Assembly (NCBI RefSeq): GCF_016859285.1
Contig: NC_053414.1
Span: 30,869,505-30,933,504, forward strand
Reading direction: 5' to 3'
From: Xiphias gladius
Lineage: Eukaryota; Chordata; Actinopteri; Istiophoriformes; Xiphiidae
Length of the DNA stretch: 64,000 nt
Shown here: in pieces, positions 58,844 to 64,000 of the stretch
Layout: each line of letters opens with the position of its first letter
Position numbering within the stretch: the stretch's first letter is position 1
The notes under the pieces: generated by a model
What the model was told of the DNA's origin: nothing
Seen by the model: the letters and a program-made list of their open reading frames with translations, nothing else
Databases searched by the model: none
Program-made: the position numbers and the translations under genes

Positions 58844-59205
58844 CACTTTTGTCCAGTTTCAGAATGTACGTGCAGCAATGAGGGATTTCTTGACATATTT
58901 AGTAGATCTCGTGCGTTCTGTGAAATTGTTACATTAAAGTGGCAATCTCGAAGATTTTCATTTATTTAAAAGTCTGTTAAGTCACCATCTATCGCCGAAT
59001 GAGGTAACACAAAGGTGACATAGCCTATGGTCACTGATGAAAGTACTGCAATATTTATATATTTTTACTACCATGAACTGGATGTCTGTGGCTGCTAATG
59101 CAAATCGACCACTTCCTACTGCTGCCACAGTGAGCTTGTTGTATGCACCATTCTTTAGCTAACTTCCATTTTGCTCTGCCTCTTTTGCTGTTATTTTTAC
59201 ACACA
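58844..59205. other. Non-coding spacer
   Basis: No feature recognised apart from the polymerase III terminator directly after the tRNA. Confidence 0.45.
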
Positions 59206-59209
59206 GGAC

Positions 59210-59950
59210 AGGTTACATAATGTGGAGAACGAAAAATGACTTATACTATCAAGTAATGATTCAATAAATACAAATATGAATGCTTAAATAAGTACTCAAG
59301 TAATTAATTAATATTTTGAATTGATAAAACATCAGTTAAACACTGACATAAATACAAAAATGCAAACTTAAATGAATAAATGCTGCCAGTTAGGTGAAGT
59401 AGAACTGTGCAGAGATAATATAAAGACATTAATTCATTTATTACAAATCTACATTATTTATTAATTTCTGTATTTATGTGTGTGTGTATCAATGAGGTAG
59501 GTGGAACTGATCTCACTGTAAGGCAGGCCCTTGAGACAGGATTGATTCAGCTCTACTTTTGTCTTGCTCGTGGTGTATAAAGCTGAGCTGTCCCAAACAA
59601 CAGCTACTGATGTTAGCTTGTGCTGGAGCATCTAGCTGGTGTGTGCAATCATGCTTTACAGAGAGGTTAGTACCACCTACATCATTAACATACACACAGA
59701 AATACATATGTAAATAAATGAAGAAATGTAGAAATACAGAAAAAATAAAAGTATATTTGTAGACATGCTCTGCTGGTGTAGATATTTATTGTTTTATTTT
59801 TCAGCCAACATTTATTTAGTTATTAATTTAATTATGCATTAAACTATTAATTATGTATTTATTTAAGCATTGGTTTATTTCTATCGTATTTATTTAAGTA
59901 TTGATTTATACATTAATCAATAAGTCATTTTTAGCGCTCCGTAACATACA
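59210..59950. mobile_element. Non-autonomous palindromic DNA element (MITE-like)
   Basis: The two ends are long imperfect inverted repeats. From 59226 the sequence reads gaaaaatgacttat followed by attcaataaatac and gaatgcttaaata. The reverse complement of the right end near 59945 reads taaaaatgacttat, then aataaatac and caatgcttaaata. The matched arms span roughly 70 bases each, with the outer tips ttacataatgtgg and ttacggagcgct less alike. The interior has only a 64-codon frame. No transposase is present. Confidence 0.62.
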
Positions 59951-60660
59951 AACACAAATGACAACTTTATACTGTTCAGACATATATTTACTCAATTGTT
60001 AATAGAGTTTTCGGTGTTGCTGGGGATTACAGACAGTGGAAAAAGTGAAAGTATTAAAAAGTGAAACAACAGCCATGTAAAACTACTACATACACTTGTT
60101 AGCGTGCAGTTTGTAGGTTCAGAATGAGGCATTAGGTATAAACAGGAGAGAAGAGCCATTTAATCCAACCACTAGATGGAGGCTGTTTTACAAAATGTCA
60201 GACTATGTGCAGTCTAACAATCTCCAGCCATACAGAGTCATGGCAAGAAAGAGCAGTGAGGTTATATTACAACATCAAAACAGCCAAAAGGGACATAGGA
60301 GAGAAGGGAGGAAGTCAGTGAGACTTTACAGGCAAAGTGAGACAAGAGTGTGGCATTTTGATTCAGTTAGTGATCGGATCGGTGATTATGGGAATGCTGA
60401 GGACATCAGTGGCCTTTCTTCTTCACCTGGCTGCATGTCTGGCCGTAAGAAACTCCTATTTCTCAGAATATCATAATAAATTCTGTGATTTCTAATCATT
60501 CCAAATTTAATGCAGATAGTTTTGGTTGTATGTGTGCAGGTTTTGAGATACGGCGTCTGTTTGCCTTCACCACAAAACAATAAAGGTGATTGGAATTTCT
60601 TTTGTGATGGCCACATCACTAAAAAATTAAATTTACAAAACAACAGCAATCTCAATCAGA
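59951..60660. other. Intergenic stretch
   Basis: A 93-codon plus-strand frame (60195-60476) is Ser/Arg-rich without a motif. An 89-codon minus-strand frame partly overlaps it. Neither shows splice or domain support. Confidence 0.4.
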
Positions 60661-60665
60661 AATGT

Positions 60666-61046
60666 TACACTGAATAATTCACACCTCACTGTGAACAGTG
60701 TTTATAGGGACTATTTGGTAAAAAGTAGTTCTGCTGTTAATTTATTTTAATATAATTTTTCAACATTAAATGAATAGCTAAAGACAAGCCAGACAGGGTA
60801 GTACTCTCTAGTGTCACTGTTTTTTTATGTATGTTTTTTCTGTAAGATTCAGTACCTGTGGTGTACACTGAATAATTCACACCTCACTGTGAAAGTTCTG
60901 CTGTTAATTTATTTTAATATAATTTTTCAACATTAAATGAATAGCTAAAGACAAGCCAGACAGGGTAGTACTATCGTATACTGTATACCTCTAGTGTCCA
61001 CTGTTTTTATGTATGTTTGTTTCTGTAAGATTCAGTACCTGTGGTG
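60666..61046. repeat. Tandem duplication, two copies of about 0.19 kb
   Basis: Copy 1 is 60666-60863 and copy 2 is 60864-61046. Both begin tacactgaataattcacacc, share tgaatagctaaagacaagcc and end cagtacctgtggtg. Copy 2 lacks a segment of about 32 bases after cactgtgaa and has an extra atcgtatactgtata insertion. The rest is nearly identical, so the duplication is recent. Confidence 0.92.
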
Positions 61047-61686
61047 TTGTTTTGGATTAGGGGTGATCATTCCATCTCCATCATGTCTGCTCTTGATAGT
61101 TAGGCTACTTGTGTGGAAGGTCACCTGGCTGTCTCCTGCCTGGAACATTACAGATGAAAACAGGTTTAGTAGCTCTAATCTGGTCCAACATCGTGCTTTC
61201 TCCCTGATCAAATTTAAAATTAACTACATACCTCCATGCCTTTTTTCTTTTCTTCTATTTACCTAAAACTGCAAAGATTGTAGATGTTTGTTTATTTTGA
61301 TTGTAGATTCTCTTCTCTTTGAAAAGCAATCCCTGATTTATAATAAAACTATGTGAATCATTAAATTAGAGAATTTGTGTGACATTAGCATGTTCACCAC
61401 TTAAATTGTCAAAACTGTCACTTATTTTCCTGATCAGCTGAGGGCAAATTTTAGAGGGTTAACTGTTGCATAAAAATCATGAAATTTTACAGTAAAGCAT
61501 AGCCACAGCATGCCAAACATGAAGCATTTATTCTTTGCAGTGCTACAGTTTTTATCCAGTTATAACATGTTTGTTGGCTATCTTTAGCTATACTGTAAGT
61601 TGTAGACTTGTACTGACAGTATCCCACTAGTCCAGGGTAACCCGCAGTGTATCACTTACTCAACTTGTCTTTCTGTCTCTGTCCAG
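61047..61686. other. Region upstream of the first visible fgl1-like exon
   Basis: A signal-peptide exon would be expected upstream. A hydrophobic plus-strand frame at 60994-61266 was considered but lacks a convincing start and donor. Nothing is assigned. Confidence 0.4.
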
Positions 61687-63213
61687 GCCCCTGTGCCGTG
61701 TGAGGAGCAGGTGGTCCGTTTGGAAGCGGAGATTCAGGGCCTGATGAACGTGATCAATGACCAGCACCGCTACATCCAGGAGCTCCACAACAGCCAGACC
61801 CAGCAGCTGGAGCACATACCTAACTCACACCTGGGCCCTGAAAACCTGTACAGAGGTACAGCTAGGTTTCGATGAGGGATACATACTGCGCACCAAAGTG
61901 TTTGCTTGCCTTCCCCAAAACACTTCCTATAGTTTATCAGTCTATCTGTTGGCTTTCCTACCTGCCTAGCTACTTGGACACACATAGAAAGGGTTGCTAA
62001 TAGTGACACAGCCCTTAGAGAATTATCACCAACTCTGCAGTTCACCCCAGCTCTACAGAGCTTTTTAGCCTTTTTTAGCTCAATGTTTTGTCTGCAGGAG
62101 GTGTTTTAAACAAAAAGCCCTGACAAACCCACTGTAAACAGCAGACAGACTCAGCCAGAGACCAGCTGGTGAACATAGTGGAGCATTTAGCAGCTAAAGA
62201 GCCAGATATTTCCTTCAGGAGTTGATGGAGACCAAAAACGGCTAGAAGGGAGGGAATATTGGACTTAACACTCAACTAGTGATCTGAATCAAGAATCCAA
62301 ATGAATGCTAATCCCGCTTTGTGCCTACTATGTGTATCCATAGGCAACTGTTTGCTGGCTAAAGCAACTTTGTAATAGTGCAGGTTTTGGTGTGGAGTTC
62401 CTCTGCCTCCGAGTGTCCAAGAAAAACCTTTCCATGTGTTCAGACAAGCTCAATGGAAAAATTAAAGATTTTGGCAAACCAAAATGGAGCATATCCCCAC
62501 AGACAAACTTTTATCAAGCGGCCAATCAGCAGCTAGCATTTTGGAGATAAGTCAACACACCAACACACGCATATGTTGGTGTGTTTCTGTTGCCTTCTAC
62601 TGCATCCAATTCATATGCTGTACCTACCTGTTTTGAATATTTCACCTTGTATATTTGTGTGTGTATGTGCAGACTGTTCCGAGGTGTTTGCAGATGGTAA
62701 CGTGGCCAGTGGACTCTATGTGATTCGTCCAGACAGCTCTCCCACCGCACTGAGTGTTTACTGTGACATGAATGATGGAGGAGGATGGACGGTCTTCCAG
62801 AGGAGGAGAGACGGCAAAGAGAGCTTTGACAGGTGTGTGTATGTTTGTGCTTTAAACATATAAAAAAAAGGAATTTATACTCTACATGGGTCAGGGAATT
62901 TGACATTGCAATCAGTGTGTGCACTGTGTGCAGAGCGTGGGTGGAGTACAAACATGGATTTGGGGACCTCTACTCACCTGATGGAGAATTCTGGCTGGGC
63001 AATGAACCTCTACATTATCTCACCTCCCAAGGTGTGTGTACCTGTGTGTGTGTTTGTGTGTGCGCGTTTGGATGGTGTATCAAACATTACAGGATGGTTG
63101 CCTGTGTAACTAAGTGTCTTCTAGGAAACTACGACTTGCGCATTGACATGGAGGACTTTGAGGGTAATCAGCGTTACGCAGAGTACAAGAACTTCAAAGT
63201 AGGCAATGAAAAG
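61687..63213 (+). CDS. fgl1-like: Fibrinogen-like protein, closest to FGL1; partial gene, four exons visible
   Basis: Exons 61687-61855, 62673-62832, 62934-63031 and 63125-63213 join in frame (phases 1, 2, 1, 0) through GT-AG introns. The first visible exon has a Cys-led coiled-coil segment (CEEQVVRLEAEIQGLMN...YIQELHNSQ), like the short coiled coil ahead of the FGL1 domain. The rest is the N-terminal half of a fibrinogen-related domain: DCSEVFADGNVASGLYVI, VYCDMNDGGGWTVFQRRRDG, GFGDLYSPDGEFWLGN, LHYLTSQGNYDLRIDMEDFE and RYAEYKNFKVGNEK. The motif order and the short N-terminus resemble FGL1 more than angiopoietin-like or ficolin proteins. FGL1 is a secreted, mainly hepatic factor. The upstream signal-peptide exon is not identified and the 3' exons, with the Ca-binding and C-terminal part, lie beyond the window, so paralogue assignment is moderate. 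Confidence 0.88.
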
Positions 63214-64000
63214 GTAAAACAGAAAGAAAAGTTAGAAACAAGTTAACAAATCATTAAGTCTCTTGTTGAGGGTTGTTTCAAGACTTTATTTTGCAAGACT
63301 TGCAAAATAAAGCCGCTTCCTCCGATTAGTTTACATTTTCAGCAAGTTATCTTCCTCTCTTTTAACTTGTTTTTGGATAATGATTTAAATTCTCCAGAAT
63401 GGATTAACTTGATTTAATCATGTGTCTGTCCATATTCCACTGCACTCTTTTTCTGTCCTGTAAAACCAGCTTGTAACCCACTCTGTGTGTCCGTCTTTCC
63501 TCCAATTTGCATTTTTTTTCTGTCTTTAAATTCGCCTTCTTCCATTCCCATAACAGTAGGGGTTTTATTTAGACTATGTATGTTCTTTGTATTTTATGAC
63601 TATGGAAACAACAGCAAGGATGTCTGGTTCCAGGTCTGCCAGCTGTTTCTGTCTCTTTCCTTTTATTCTCCACTCATCCTTTTTTTTCTTTTTCTCCTCT
63701 TCATACGTCTACCACTTAGTGCTCTTTAATTTTCCTCTCAATGCTTTTTCCTTTTCCTCTTATCTCCAGCCATCCCCATTGCCTCCTTTCTCTTTCCTCT
63801 ATCAATCCCATCCCCTCGTAATAATATTTTGATGTCATTTAGTATAATCATGCTGCTCTATTCAGAACAAAACCTCATCAGTCCATCCTAGATGGAATGT
63901 AAAATACGCTACATTTCTTTTAGTCCACACTTTTGATTGTTTATAATGTTTTTTATTACGATATTGGTATTTTTTCCTCACTGAATGGCACTCTGGATGC
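63214..64000 (+). other. Intron of the fgl1-like gene, to the window end
   Basis: Pyrimidine-rich at about 63640-63800. A plus-strand frame at 63487-63729 was checked for the next fibrinogen-domain exon and does not match. An inverted repeat (tttattttgcaag / cttgcaaaataaa) lies at about 63286-63311. Confidence 0.6.

Noticed and set aside
60994-61266. A signal-peptide exon of the fgl1-like gene
   Set aside because: Hydrophobic but begins inside the tandem duplication; no convincing start context or donor in phase with 61687.
63487-63832. The next fibrinogen-domain exon near 63540-63635
   Set aside because: The translation around DYGNNSKDVWF lacks the expected fibrinogen-domain sequence and the acceptor is poor.

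Overview
The window reads as nuclear DNA of a ray-finned fish, probably a percomorph (inference). It has split genes with GT-AG introns, two eukaryotic tRNA genes, many microsatellites, and a dense load of decayed fish-type transposons: Tc1/mariner, L2-like and L1-like LINEs, hAT-like and Myb/SANT-associated remnants, and MITEs. No bacterial, CRISPR or phage features are present.

Layout. Positions 1-16 kb are gene-poor and hold decayed LINE copies, a (GAGT)n microsatellite and a broken Myb/SANT-like coding remnant. At 16.5-19.2 kb a four-exon minus-strand gene encodes a 376-residue protein I do not recognise. It lies head-to-head with patl1, whose 20 coding exons run from 19555 to 40384 on the plus strand and join in frame into an 846-residue protein. 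The two first exons are about 0.2 kb apart across CpG-containing DNA, so a shared bidirectional promoter is likely. The patl1 introns carry Tc1, L1-like, DIRS/gag-like and hAT remnants and several MITE-like repeats.

Downstream, 42.3-43.0 kb is an L2-like LINE remnant. At 43.8-54.3 kb a minus-strand series of SRCR and Ig-like modules shows one intact exon and several with a stop, a frameshift or a lost splice donor; this looks like a decaying scavenger-receptor gene. Positions 49.8-56.4 kb are repeat-rich (long (GT)n, two Tc1-type elements, a MITE and a dispersed fish repeat). A tRNA-Lys(TTT) gene at 57.0 kb (minus) and an intron-containing tRNA-Arg(TCT) gene at 58.8 kb (plus) follow, then a palindromic non-autonomous element (59.2-59.95 kb) and a 0.2-kb tandem duplication (60.67-61.05 kb). 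The window ends inside a fibrinogen-like gene closest to fgl1, with four coding exons visible and both gene ends missing.

How the genes fit together. PATL1 is a cytoplasmic mRNA-decay scaffold. The fibrinogen-like gene should encode a secreted protein, and an SRCR/Ig product would be secreted or at the cell surface. The tRNAs serve translation. I see no operon-like or pathway relation beyond the shared patl1 promoter. All family calls come from reading translated motifs by eye; no database search was run.
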